Shown here one piece after another: positions 1 to 6,763 of a stretch of DNA of 24,202 bases; the stretch's first letter is position 1; each line of letters begins with the position of its first letter. Origin of the DNA: an uncultured Lachnospiraceae bacterium (GTDB lineage: Bacteria > Bacillota > Clostridia > Lachnospirales > Lachnospiraceae). The translations under genes and the position numbers were made by a program. Location: NCBI GenBank assembly GCA_910577165.1, contig CAJTLX010000049.1, positions 1 to 24,202 on the forward strand. The letters are read 5' to 3'. The notes under the pieces are model-generated. The model made no database searches. It was not told the origin of the DNA and was given only the letters and a program-made list of their open reading frames with translations.

Positions 1-252
1 GAGGTAAAGCGCGCAAAAGAGGAGAGTCTTTTGGAAAGTAAGTCGGAGGAGGACGAAAAATTAGCAGTAAGAATAGGGATTATCAAGTATATTGTTGAGG
101 TGAAACTAGAGGAGAAAAAGGCAGCAGAACTGGCGAGGGAGCGCAAGGAGCAGAAGCAAAAGATTATGCAAATTCTTGCAAATAAACAGGATGAGGCATT
201 GAAAGAGAAGTCTGTGGAGGAACTTGAGAAGATGTTGGCAGAATTTGAGTAG
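1..252 (+). CDS. C-terminal part of a probable Rpn-family PD-(D/E)XK nuclease/transposase-like protein (5' partial)
   Basis: The frame is open from the first base, so the gene starts outside the window; the TTG at 31 is probably internal. The visible 83 residues are highly charged and helical, ending in KQDEALKEKSVEELEKML. This Lys/Glu-rich tail followed by an EELEKML-type ending is what I know from the C-termini of Rpn (recombination-promoting nuclease) proteins, which are abundant in Lachnospiraceae. The nuclease domain itself would lie upstream and cannot be checked. The stop is followed 10 bases later by the start of the next small gene, so the two may be co-transcribed. Other coiled-coil proteins could have a similar tail, so the family call is tentative. 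Confidence 0.45.
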   Translation, partial: EVKRAKEESLLESKSEEDEKLAVRIGIIKYIVEVKLEEKKAAELARERKEQKQKIMQILANKQDEALKEKSVEELEKMLAEFE

Positions 253-262
253 GGGAATAATA

Positions 263-583
263 ATGGGGTTTTTTGTTGGTTCGTGGTTACATGATATACC
301 GGATACGGGATTTGATGCTGATGGAAAACAAATGATAATTAAGCATTTATGTTTTGGTCCTCTCGAAACATGGTTATGGTACAGATTGAGGGATGGACGA
401 TATTGTTGTGAAGTTCATTTTATTGAGGGGCTTCAAGAGGGAGAACAATATACTGATTTTATCAGTAAGTCCGAAATGCTTAAAATTATTGAAGATGAGA
501 TTGCGCTTTGTAAAAAATATAACGAAATAAACCTGGCTGTTCTGTTACAAACGAAAAAGGAGAAAATACTTCTTGAAAAGTAA
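263..583 (+). CDS. hypothetical protein, 106 aa
   Basis: I do not recognise this family. I chose the ATG at 263, since it lies just after the preceding stop with a short GGGG purine stretch ahead of it, over an upstream start at 224 that would overlap the previous gene. The product is soluble-looking, rich in aromatic residues in its first half (MGFFVGSWLHDIP at the start, then LETWLWYRLRDG) and has a charged helical C-terminal half. No signal peptide, transmembrane segment or catalytic motif is visible. It sits between an Rpn-like gene and a ruined hsdM, so an accessory-island role is plausible, but nothing shows what it does. Confidence 0.55.
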   Translation: MGFFVGSWLHDIPDTGFDADGKQMIIKHLCFGPLETWLWYRLRDGRYCCEVHFIEGLQEGEQYTDFISKSEMLKIIEDEIALCKKYNEINLAVLLQTKKEKILLEK

Positions 584-589
584 TTCGTT

Positions 590-948
590 ATGGCTGAGGG
601 GAAAAATTTATTACGGGTACTGTGGAGTGGTGCAGATGTACTCAGAGGGAAAATAGATATAAATGAGTATAAGATGTATCTTTTAGGGTTAGTTTTTTAT
701 GAATTCTTGTATCTTTTGAAAAAATCAAAGCGAATGATTACAATTTGAATATCCCAAGATATGTGGATGTCAATGATGATGAAGAGGAAGTCGATCTTAG
801 GCAACTTTCTGAGCATATAAGAGAAACAGACAGAGCCATCAAAGCTAGAAATAATACATTACTTAAAATGCTTGGAGAGTTAGCCTTTGCAGATCCCGGA
901 ACAAAAAATGCCGTTGAGGAATTTATTAATGTTTTCAGGGAGGTATAA
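590..948 (+). pseudogene. hsdM: type I restriction-modification methyltransferase subunit HsdM, internally deleted remnant
   Basis: The ATG at 590 opens a 52-codon frame reading LWSGADVLRGKIDINEYK then MYLLGLVFYEFL, which matches the N-terminal helical domain of HsdM. At about 710-720 the similarity jumps to the HsdM C-terminus in another frame: FEKIKANDYNLNIPRYVD, then an acidic EEEVDL stretch, ending at 948. The whole central methyltransferase domain is absent, including the NPPF catalytic motif and the AdoMet-binding motif. The two fragments are out of frame with each other (stop at 746-748), so no functional enzyme can be made. A TTG at 745 could open a 67-aa C-terminal peptide. hsdS starts 3 bases after the final stop, preserving the hsdM-hsdS operon spacing. 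HsdM normally exceeds 450 residues. Confidence 0.85.
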
Positions 949-950
949 TC

Positions 951-2195
951 ATGGTAGATATACCAAATATACGATTTAAGGAATTTACAGATGATTGGGA
1001 ATGGCGGAAGTTAGGGAAAGTTTTCCATAGTTTACAGAACAATACATTTTCAAGGGCAGATTTATCTACTGAACAGGGAGTAGCAAAAAATATTCATTAT
1101 GGAGATATCTTAGTTAAGTTTAGAGAAATATTAAATATAGGAAAAGAACATCTTCCGATGATTACAAATGAGTCGGTTGTGGCTAAATACAAGACATCAT
1201 TTTTACAAAATGGTGATATTGTTGTTGCTGATACTGCGGAGGATGAAACGGTAGGAAAGTGCAGTGAAATAGCAGGGGTAGGGAAAGAAACTGTTATTGC
1301 GGGACTCCATACTATTCCGTATCGTCCATCAACTCATTTTGCTTCGGGGTACCTCGGCTATTATATGAATTCAAATGCTTATCATCGTCAACTTTTGCCT
1401 CTTATGCAGGGAATTAAAGTAACCTCAATTTCAAAATCCGCAATGCAAAATACGGACATTGTGTACCCGAAGTCTCAGGATGAACAAGCTAAAATTGGTT
1501 TGTATTTTGGTAATTTTGATCATCTTATTATTCTTTATCAGCGTAAGTATGATAAATTAAAAGAAATTAAAAAATGTATGTTACAAAAAATGTTTCCTCA
1601 AAAAAATAAGAGAATTCCAGAGATTCGATTTGCGGGATTTACTGGTGATTGGGAATTGCGGAAGTTGGGGGAGATAGCAACATTCATCAATGGACGGGCA
1701 TATTCTCAGCCGGAGTTGCTATCAGAAGGAAAGTACAAAGTACTTCGTGTTGGTAATTTTTATACAAATAATTCCTGGTATTACTCTGATCTTGAACTTG
1801 AAGAAAAATATTATGCTGATTATGGTGATCTCTTATATACTTGGTCGGCAACATTTGGTCCTCATATTTGGCTTGGGGATAGAGTAATTTACCATTATCA
1901 TATTTGGAAAGTTGAGCTATCAGATTATTTGGATAAATATTTTGCGTTACAACTTTTTGAGAAGGATAAGTCTGATATATTATTAAATAAAAATGGTTCA
2001 ACAATGATACATATTACAAAAGAAGGCATGGAGGATAAGAAGGTTATTATTCCAAAAGATATTAGAGAACAGTGTGCCATCGGTCAGCTACTTAACCATC
2101 TTGATCTCCTTATCACCCTTTACCGACGTAAATGTGATGAATTAAAGGAAGTGAAAAAATATATGTTGCAGAATATGTTTCCGCAGAAAGGATAA
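951..2195 (+). CDS. hsdS: type I restriction-modification specificity subunit HsdS
   Basis: HsdS recognises the two halves of the bipartite DNA target for type I R-M complexes. This 414-aa protein has the normal full length and layout: a first target recognition domain (about residues 20-190), a conserved spacer helix (about 195-216), a second recognition domain (about 235-390) and a terminal helix. The half-repeats are obvious: IRFKEFTDDWEWRKLG near residue 7 matches IRFAGFTGDWELRKLG near 223, and KYDKLKEIKKCMLQ matches KCDELKEVKKYMLQ, each followed by MFPQK. The start at 951 has GGGAGG upstream inside the end of hsdM. The frame is intact although its methylase partner is destroyed, so it is either recently orphaned or supplies specificity to an HsdM encoded elsewhere. 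Confidence 0.93.
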   Translation: MVDIPNIRFKEFTDDWEWRKLGKVFHSLQNNTFSRADLSTEQGVAKNIHYGDILVKFREILNIGKEHLPMITNESVVAKYKTSFLQNGDIVVADTAEDETVGKCSEIAGVGKETVIAGLHTIPYRPSTHFASGYLGYYMNSNAYHRQLLPLMQGIKVTSISKSAMQNTDIVYPKSQDEQAKIGLYFGNFDHLIILYQRKYDKLKEIKKCMLQKMFPQKNKRIPEIRFAGFTGDWELRKLGEIATFINGRAYSQPELLSEGKYKVLRVGNFYTNNSWYYSDLELEEKYYADYGDLLYTWSATFGPHIWLGDRVIYHYHIWKVELSDYLDKYFALQLFEKDKSDILLNKNGSTMIHITKEGMEDKKVIIPKDIREQCAIGQLLNHLDLLITLYRRKCDELKEVKKYMLQNMFPQKG

Positions 2196-2208
2196 TTGGG
2201 AAGAGAGA

Positions 2209-2676
2209 TTGAAATCAGATAATAAAAAGACCGTATATATTATGATGGGAATTCAGGGGAGCGGGAAATCTACATTTTGTTCTATATTCCTATCTGATGC
2301 TGTACGAATCAATCTTGATATTTTACATACCAGAAATAAAGAATCTCTTTTGATTGCGGATTGTCAGAAAAAAGGGTGTGATTATGTCGTAGATAATACC
2401 AATCCGACTCGCGAGGATCGTGCCAGATACATTCCGGTTGCGAGAGAGGCGGGTTATCGTGTTATAGGATACTTCATGCAATCACGATTACAGGAATGTA
2501 TTCAGAGAAATAATCAACGCGATGGAAAAGAAAAGATTCCGTCAAAGGCGATTGCGATGACATCTAACAAGTTGGAAATGCCGTCCCGCTCGGAAGGATT
2601 TGACGAATTGTATTTTGTAAAGAATGATGGAGAGAGTATGTTTATTAGCGAATGGAGGGAAGACGATGAATTTTGA
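2209..2676 (+). CDS. PNKP-like P-loop polynucleotide 5'-kinase
   Basis: This 155-aa protein is a small P-loop kinase resembling the kinase domain of polynucleotide kinase-phosphatase, which transfers the ATP gamma-phosphate to 5'-OH ends of RNA or DNA. Visible motifs are a Walker A, GIQGSGKST, at residues 14-22; an NLD motif with Asp37, at the place of the general base in T4 Pnk-type kinases; VDNTNPTREDRARYI at about 61-75, a hallmark also present in mammalian PNKP; and a lid-like NNQRDGKEKIP near 111. No phosphatase or ligase domain is fused. The TTG start at 2209 follows GGGAAGAGAG and lies 13 bases after hsdS. It overlaps the Thg1-like gene by 11 bases, which implies translational coupling. 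The RNA substrate is inferred from the partner gene. A generic AAA/zeta-toxin-like kinase is the alternative. Confidence 0.85.
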   Translation: MKSDNKKTVYIMMGIQGSGKSTFCSIFLSDAVRINLDILHTRNKESLLIADCQKKGCDYVVDNTNPTREDRARYIPVAREAGYRVIGYFMQSRLQECIQRNNQRDGKEKIPSKAIAMTSNKLEMPSRSEGFDELYFVKNDGESMFISEWREDDEF

Positions 2677-3424
2677 TGAATTCGACAGTAAAATGCGTGT
2701 GTATGAGCAGTCCATAGATCAGGTGCTGTTACCTGAATTATATTTAGTTGCACGGTTGGACGGGAATAGATTTACGCGCCTGACAAAGGAAGTTTGTCAT
2801 TTTGAAGCTCCGTTTGATATTAAGTTTCGGGATATGATGGTGGAGACGGTCAAGTCTCTTATGAATTATGGATTTAGAGTAATCTATGGATATACTGAGA
2901 GCGATGAGATATCTTTGCTGTTCCATCCGGAAGAGAATACTTTTGGAAGGAAGGTAAGAAAATATAATTCGATTCTTGCGGGCGTTGCGAGTGCTTCTTT
3001 TTCAATGAGTCTTGGTCAGCAGGCTATATTTGATTGCCGCATGGTGCCGTTACCGACATTGGAGAGGGTTCAGGATTATTTTCAGTGGAGACAGGAAGAT
3101 GCTCATAGGAATTCGTTAAATTCACACTGTTATTGGTTGCTTCGTAAACAGGGAAAAAGTGTAGCGGAAGCCACCGCGATGTTAGAAGGGCAATCAGTTG
3201 CGTTTAAGAATGAATTACTGTTTCAGAATGGGATAAACTTTGATAAACTTCCAAGCTGGCAGAAACGTGGCATGGGAGTTTACTGGGAAACTTATGAGAA
3301 ACAAGGCCTTAATCCTGTTACTGGGAAGAAGGAGATAGCCGAACGCAGAGCATTGAAAGTAGACGATGAGTTACCGATCCGTGAAGAATACTCGGATTTC
3401 ATTGCGGATTTTCTGAGGGGGTGA
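2666..3424 (+). CDS. Thg1-like protein (tRNAHis guanylyltransferase family 3'-5' polymerase)
   Basis: Thg1 and Thg1-like proteins add nucleotides to the 5' end of RNA in the 3'-to-5' direction after activating a 5'-monophosphate; bacterial members can repair 5'-truncated tRNAs. The 252-aa product has ARLDGNRFTRLT with metal-ligand Asp32, GYTESDEISLLF with the second carboxylate at Asp80 (Glu81 next to it), FDCRMVPLPT near 122, and the signature WRQEDAHRNSLNSHCYW near 142. The length fits the family. I chose the ATG at 2666 because GGAGGGA sits 7-12 bases upstream and the family N-terminus begins here; an upstream in-frame ATG at 2624 lies inside the kinase gene. It overlaps the kinase by 11 bases. 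Together the pair could restore RNAs with damaged 5'-OH ends: the kinase makes the 5'-phosphate that Thg1 needs. No RNA ligase gene is visible nearby. Confidence 0.93.
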   Translation: MNFDEFDSKMRVYEQSIDQVLLPELYLVARLDGNRFTRLTKEVCHFEAPFDIKFRDMMVETVKSLMNYGFRVIYGYTESDEISLLFHPEENTFGRKVRKYNSILAGVASASFSMSLGQQAIFDCRMVPLPTLERVQDYFQWRQEDAHRNSLNSHCYWLLRKQGKSVAEATAMLEGQSVAFKNELLFQNGINFDKLPSWQKRGMGVYWETYEKQGLNPVTGKKEIAERRALKVDDELPIREEYSDFIADFLRG

Positions 3425-3513
3425 CATTACTTTTGGAGAGTGTGGGACACAGTAAAAACTCTGCCATCAAAAAATGGGTGAAAAAACTTTTAGATCTATG
3501 TTGACGTATTCTG

Positions 3514-3597
3514 ATGGATGCCAGTCCAGAACTTTGCGGCAAAAAGAAGCTGATTGAAAATTTTATTTCCGAGATCAATGATGTGATAGTGGAATAG
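3514..3597 (+). pseudogene. hsdR: probable C-terminal remnant of type I restriction subunit HsdR
   Basis: A 27-codon stretch reads MDASPELCGKKKLIENFI followed by SEINDVIVE and a stop. The pattern of Asp-Ala-Ser-Pro-x-Leu, a basic Lys-Lys pair, then Leu-Ile-x-x-Phe-Ile is what I know from the extreme C-terminus of type I restriction endonuclease HsdR subunits. Reading upstream in the same frame, a TGA at 3502-3504 interrupts it after a lysine-rich stretch, so only a scrap remains. Its position after hsdM and hsdS suggests the ancestral order was hsdM-hsdS-kinase-thg1-hsdR, with nearly all of hsdR lost, perhaps by insertion or excision of the IS200-like element that follows. The match is short, so this is a tentative call. 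Confidence 0.45.
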
Positions 3598-3712
3598 TAG
3601 ATATATATTACAGCGCAGAAAATGAGAATTATTGTCTTCTATTTATATTTAACAAATTTAGAATTAAACATTATCATATCATTAGTCGATTTACAGAAGG
3701 GGAGGATTACAA

Positions 3713-4114
3713 ATGGAATTAGATCGTAATGGGAATTCTGTATTTTTGCTGCATTATCATCTTATCCTTGTTGTGAAATATCGAAGGAAAATATTTGATG
3801 ACCAAATTTCTGATAGAGCTAAAGAAGTATTTGAGTATATGGCTCCAGATTACAATATCAAATTGCGAAAATGGAATTATGATAAAGACCATATTCATAT
3901 CCTTTTTAAGGCTCATCCAAATACAGGGATAAGTAAATTTATTAGTGCTTACAAAAGTGAAAGTAGTAAACTTTTAAAACAAGAGTTTCCGCAAATACAA
4001 CAAAAACTTTGGGAAGATTATTTTTGGAGTCAGAGTTTTTGCTTGCTTACCGCAGGGGGAGCATCAGTGGAAATAATTAAAAACTATATAGAAAGTCAAG
4101 GCGAAAACAGATAA
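3713..4114 (+). mobile_element. tnpA: IS200/IS605-family TnpA (Y1 HUH transposase) gene
   Basis: TnpA of the IS200/IS605 family is a small single-strand transposase that cuts with a tyrosine and an HUH metal-binding pair. This 133-aa protein has the normal length: an N-terminal YHLILVVKYRRKIF strand, the HUH motif as HIH at residues 60-62, GISKFISAYKS in the middle, and the catalytic Tyr125 in IIKNYIESQ near the C-terminus, preceded by the family's GGA segment. The ATG at 3713 has GGGGAGG upstream. No tnpB/IscB gene follows, so it is the IS200-like TnpA-only arrangement. The exact left and right ends could not be placed; there are no terminal inverted repeats in this family. All catalytic residues are present, so it may be active. 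Confidence 0.88.
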
Positions 4115-4166
4115 TTATGTTGTGGTTCTGATTACAATAAGGAGAGTGGATCAAGAAAAATTATTG

Positions 4167-4199
4167 TCAGCCAACAAGAAAAATTTTCCTGTTGGCTGA
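4167..4199 (-). terminator. rho-independent terminator of the minus-strand methyltransferase gene
   Basis: A perfect 10-bp stem (TCAGCCAACA / TGTTGGCTGA) encloses a 13-base loop. On the minus strand it is followed by an AT-rich tract ending in TTTTTC, so it fits the 3' end of the methyltransferase gene, which stops at 4271. The left arm shares the 13 bases ATTGTCAGCCAAC with the hairpin at 6042-6067. Confidence 0.65.
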
Positions 4200-4270
4200 T
4201 CATTCAAGTTAATTCAAATTTTTTGTTCATACTTTCCCTTATATTATAAGCATGAATCGCTAATATTTTT

Positions 4271-5635
4271 TTATATAACGGCAGATTCAAAGTATGGCAT
4301 TTCAGATGGAGGACTAAATTTGCCACGTTTTTGGATACGTGATCGTTTATCAATTTCTTCTGCGGACATCTGTGAAGAAATTGATAATAAAACTTCTTCC
4401 AATCGCGCATTGATTTTTAGGTTTCGTTCCTGCTTTCTTCTAATGATACCATAACATCCGACGGGAGAGATATAAATATCTTCTGGAGCATCCGGAGAAA
4501 CAATAGCACGCATATCTTTAAACTCGCATACTTCAGGTATTGATGTACAATTAAGCATATAATCCACACTAATTGGTATGATATCCTTTCCTAAATCGAT
4601 AAAAAAGCCCTGATTCGGTATCTCCATCCATCTGGAAAATAAAAAATCTTTTTTTTCATCGAGACGCAATAAATCGTTGCTATATTCTATAATTTTCTTA
4701 CCTATCCATCTTACTACTGGAACTGCCCAGGAATTTCCGATTGCTTGGTAACGATTGGTCTTTTTCGCATTTGGCAAATTTGTATAATTATCTGGAAATC
4801 CCATCAATCTTTCACATTCAAGAGGTGATATTCTTCTTATACGGTTATCTTGAACAATAAAGAGTGAGCCATTGTAAGCGGCGGCATTTCCGTTCCATTT
4901 AGTTCCATAAGCTGAATATAAACAGTCTGTATATTCACGAAAAACTTCAAATTTGTGGCCATCCTTATCAAATATTAATGATTCTGAAGGATATTCTTTT
5001 AAACCAGATAAGTTTTGTTCAAAAAGAACGTTTTCTGGAAAGAAATTTTTTCCTCCCGCAATTAAATAGAGACGCTTTCTCTGTTGAGGAAGTCCAAAAA
5101 ACTTTGCATCTAATACTCTCCACGCAATATTTCTTTTTGAGCCATGTATCACACCCGCATTGGGCCATTTTTTTAATTCTATCACATCATCAAAACCTGC
5201 CAGAGAGGATACCAGACATCCAAAAGCATTTGTTTTATCGGTAAGTACACCCTCCACATTTTCCCAGAATATAATGGAAGGATTTTTTCCCTCCTTTTTT
5301 CTTTGTTTATCATTTGAATTTACAATATCCACGAATCTTAATGTGAGATTGCCACGATCATCATTAAGACCATTTTTCCAACCGGCAAGTGAAAAGGCTT
5401 GACATGGCGTTCCACCACAAATTAAATCTGGAGCAGTAATTTCACTTGATTCTATTTTTTCAGGAATATTATTCATATCTCCTAAATTTTGTATATTGGG
5501 GTATTTTTCTGCCAAAACTAATGACGGAAAATCAGCAATTTCAGAAAACCATTCAAATTTCATACCAAGTGGTTCCCAGGCTACCGATGCTGCTTCAATT
5601 CCCGAACAAATACTTCCCACTGATTTAAAAATCAT
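4271..5635 (-). CDS. dcm: C5-cytosine-specific DNA methyltransferase
   Basis: This enzyme methylates carbon 5 of cytosine in DNA using AdoMet. All main motifs are visible in order: motif I SICSGIEAAS at residues 8-17, motif IV GGTPCQAFSLAGW with catalytic Cys78, motif VI ENV at 125-127, motif VIII QQRKRLYLIA near 190, motif IX SPLECERLMGFP near 270, and motif X YQAIGNSWAVP near 300. The 454-aa length includes about 140 residues beyond motif X, an unusual C-terminal extension with no motif I recognise. The ATG at 5635 follows AAAGGGA on the minus strand. No restriction endonuclease gene is recognisable beside it; the 57-aa ORF is 42 bases upstream, probably in the same transcript. It may be a solitary, phage-like methyltransferase or part of a system with the modification-reader-like gene upstream. 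Confidence 0.93.
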   Translation of the reverse strand: MIFKSVGSICSGIEAASVAWEPLGMKFEWFSEIADFPSLVLAEKYPNIQNLGDMNNIPEKIESSEITAPDLICGGTPCQAFSLAGWKNGLNDDRGNLTLRFVDIVNSNDKQRKKEGKNPSIIFWENVEGVLTDKTNAFGCLVSSLAGFDDVIELKKWPNAGVIHGSKRNIAWRVLDAKFFGLPQQRKRLYLIAGGKNFFPENVLFEQNLSGLKEYPSESLIFDKDGHKFEVFREYTDCLYSAYGTKWNGNAAAYNGSLFIVQDNRIRRISPLECERLMGFPDNYTNLPNAKKTNRYQAIGNSWAVPVVRWIGKKIIEYSNDLLRLDEKKDFLFSRWMEIPNQGFFIDLGKDIIPISVDYMLNCTSIPEVCEFKDMRAIVSPDAPEDIYISPVGCYGIIRRKQERNLKINARLEEVLLSISSQMSAEEIDKRSRIQKRGKFSPPSEMPYFESAVI

Positions 5636-5677
5636 AGGTAAAATCCCTTTCTATTCTGAAAATTATCTTAAAAATCA

Positions 5678-5851
5678 TTACTTTCCCGGCTTAATCGAAA
5701 CACCTGTTCTCCGATACTCCACTGGAACCCATACATCCTCTGTCTTATCCTGATAGTTAAACTTAACATGAATATATTCTTCGGAAGCTTTTAGATGCTT
5801 TTTACGTTCGATTTCAACAATTGTAATATTTTGATTTAAATTATTTTCCAT
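5678..5851 (-). CDS. small hypothetical protein, 57 aa, upstream of the methyltransferase
   Basis: An ATG at 5851 on the minus strand opens a 57-codon frame ending at a TAA 42 bases ahead of the methyltransferase start. A GGGGAT purine stretch lies upstream, and a good sigma-A promoter (5913-5940) is properly placed. The product begins MENNLNQNITIVEIERKK and continues with a mixed charged/beta-looking region containing YIHVKFNYQD and VWVPVEYRRTG. It has no helix-turn-helix or membrane segment. I do not recognise the family. Its position as first gene of the transcript makes it a candidate accessory or control protein for the methyltransferase, but that is inference from context only. Confidence 0.6.
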   Translation of the reverse strand: MENNLNQNITIVEIERKKHLKASEEYIHVKFNYQDKTEDVWVPVEYRRTGVSIKPGK

Positions 5852-5912
5852 AATAAAATATCCCCATATTTTAATTACTTTTTTGATTTATTTTCATCTG
5901 TTCCCTACCTTT

Positions 5913-5940
5913 ATTATATATACAAAATCGATTTTTGCAA
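5913..5940 (-). promoter_or_regulatory. sigma-A type promoter for the small ORF and methyltransferase
   Basis: Read on the minus strand, TTGCAA (5935-5940) is separated by 16 bases from a perfect TATAAT (5913-5918). It lies about 60 bases upstream of the 57-aa ORF and points towards it. The surroundings are AT-rich. Confidence 0.6.
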
Positions 5941-6041
5941 GAATGATTTCTGGAAAAATCATTAAAATGCGAGTGTTAAAAACGCAGTTGAAAATGGAAT
6001 TATTTTATGGTAGCATTAGAGAAGCGGAAAGATAAATTGTC

Positions 6042-6067
6042 AGCCAACCGGATTTCCCCGGCTGGCT
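6042..6067 (-). terminator. rho-independent terminator of the modification-reader-like gene
   Basis: A 10-bp stem with one imperfect pair (AGCCAACCGG / CCGGCTGGCT) encloses a 6-base loop. It lies 12 bases past the stop of the minus-strand gene that ends at 6080 and is followed on the minus strand by an AT-rich tract. The 13 bases ATTGTCAGCCAAC at 6036-6048 are identical to 4163-4175. Confidence 0.6.
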
Positions 6068-6079
6068 CTATCAATTTCC

Positions 6080-6763
6080 TTACTCCGTAAAATACAAAGA
6101 GGAAAAGTACATTCCAAGGCGTTTTGCCTCCTGCTCGTTGATATCCTTTGGGATGCGCGCAGTTACCATGCAGTCCGGTCTTAACGGATAGGAAATTTCA
6201 ATCATATTTGGTTTTCCTGTCACAGCAATAGAGTTTACAGGGGATGCTAAAGTCACTGACTCTTCTGGGGAAGCTAAGAATTCTCTGCCATGGCTTAAAG
6301 CATCAATTTCGGCATAATGATGTGACAGATTAGCAGTTGTCCGATGTACCTTTAACGAATAGCGCAATTCCTTTGAAAGAAGTTGGCGGGAGATGGGGAT
6401 AGTGGTCAGCCATTTTACTTCCCTCTGATGCGGATAGCCGTCCTCATCATTATCTTTGGAAGGATCATAATAATATTTGCCTGTAATTTCGCCAAAATAG
6501 ATTTCATCACCATTTGGCATAAGAAGCAGATCCCCGCTATGCATCTGATTAACCAAAATATCAATGCTGGCATAGGCGTTGCCAAGGCGAAGTCCATCAT
6601 AGCTGTAGGGAGGCTTGGACAAAATTTCCTTTAATTGTCCTCTGGACTTTCCAGTTAGATCGCCAATTTTCGGCCAGCCGACAGCGATTATGCCGCGCGC
6701 TAAAAATTCGGAGTGCCTTTCTTTTCCATGGGGGAGGGGGCGGATAAGCCATGCGTTTTTCAT
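6080..6763 (-). CDS. EVE/PUA-like, Mrr-N-type putative modified-DNA reader protein
   Basis: The N-terminal 130 residues begin MKNAWLIRPLPHGKERHSEF and include GIIAVGWPKIGDLTGKSR, a GDLLLMPNGDEIYFGEITG segment, and YPHQREVKWL. I know this pattern from the N-terminal domain of Mrr-like restriction-system proteins, an EVE/PUA-like fold thought to bind modified bases. No PD-(D/E)XK nuclease domain follows. Instead there is a short C-terminal module with YPLRPDCMVTARIPKDINEQ, then an EAKRLGMYFSSL helix. I chose the ATG at 6763 because AAAGGAG lies 7 bases upstream and the conserved domain starts here; an alternative start at 6802 adds 13 residues. It is transcribed in the same direction as the cytosine methyltransferase 230 bases further on, but has its own terminator. 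Its role as a reader of methylated DNA is inferred. Confidence 0.65.
   Translation of the reverse strand: MKNAWLIRPLPHGKERHSEFLARGIIAVGWPKIGDLTGKSRGQLKEILSKPPYSYDGLRLGNAYASIDILVNQMHSGDLLLMPNGDEIYFGEITGKYYYDPSKDNDEDGYPHQREVKWLTTIPISRQLLSKELRYSLKVHRTTANLSHHYAEIDALSHGREFLASPEESVTLASPVNSIAVTGKPNMIEISYPLRPDCMVTARIPKDINEQEAKRLGMYFSSLYFTE

Noticed and set aside
2624..2665. Upstream in-frame start for the Thg1-like gene
   Set aside because: It lies inside the kinase gene; the ATG at 2666 has a good GGAGGGA and matches the family N-terminus.
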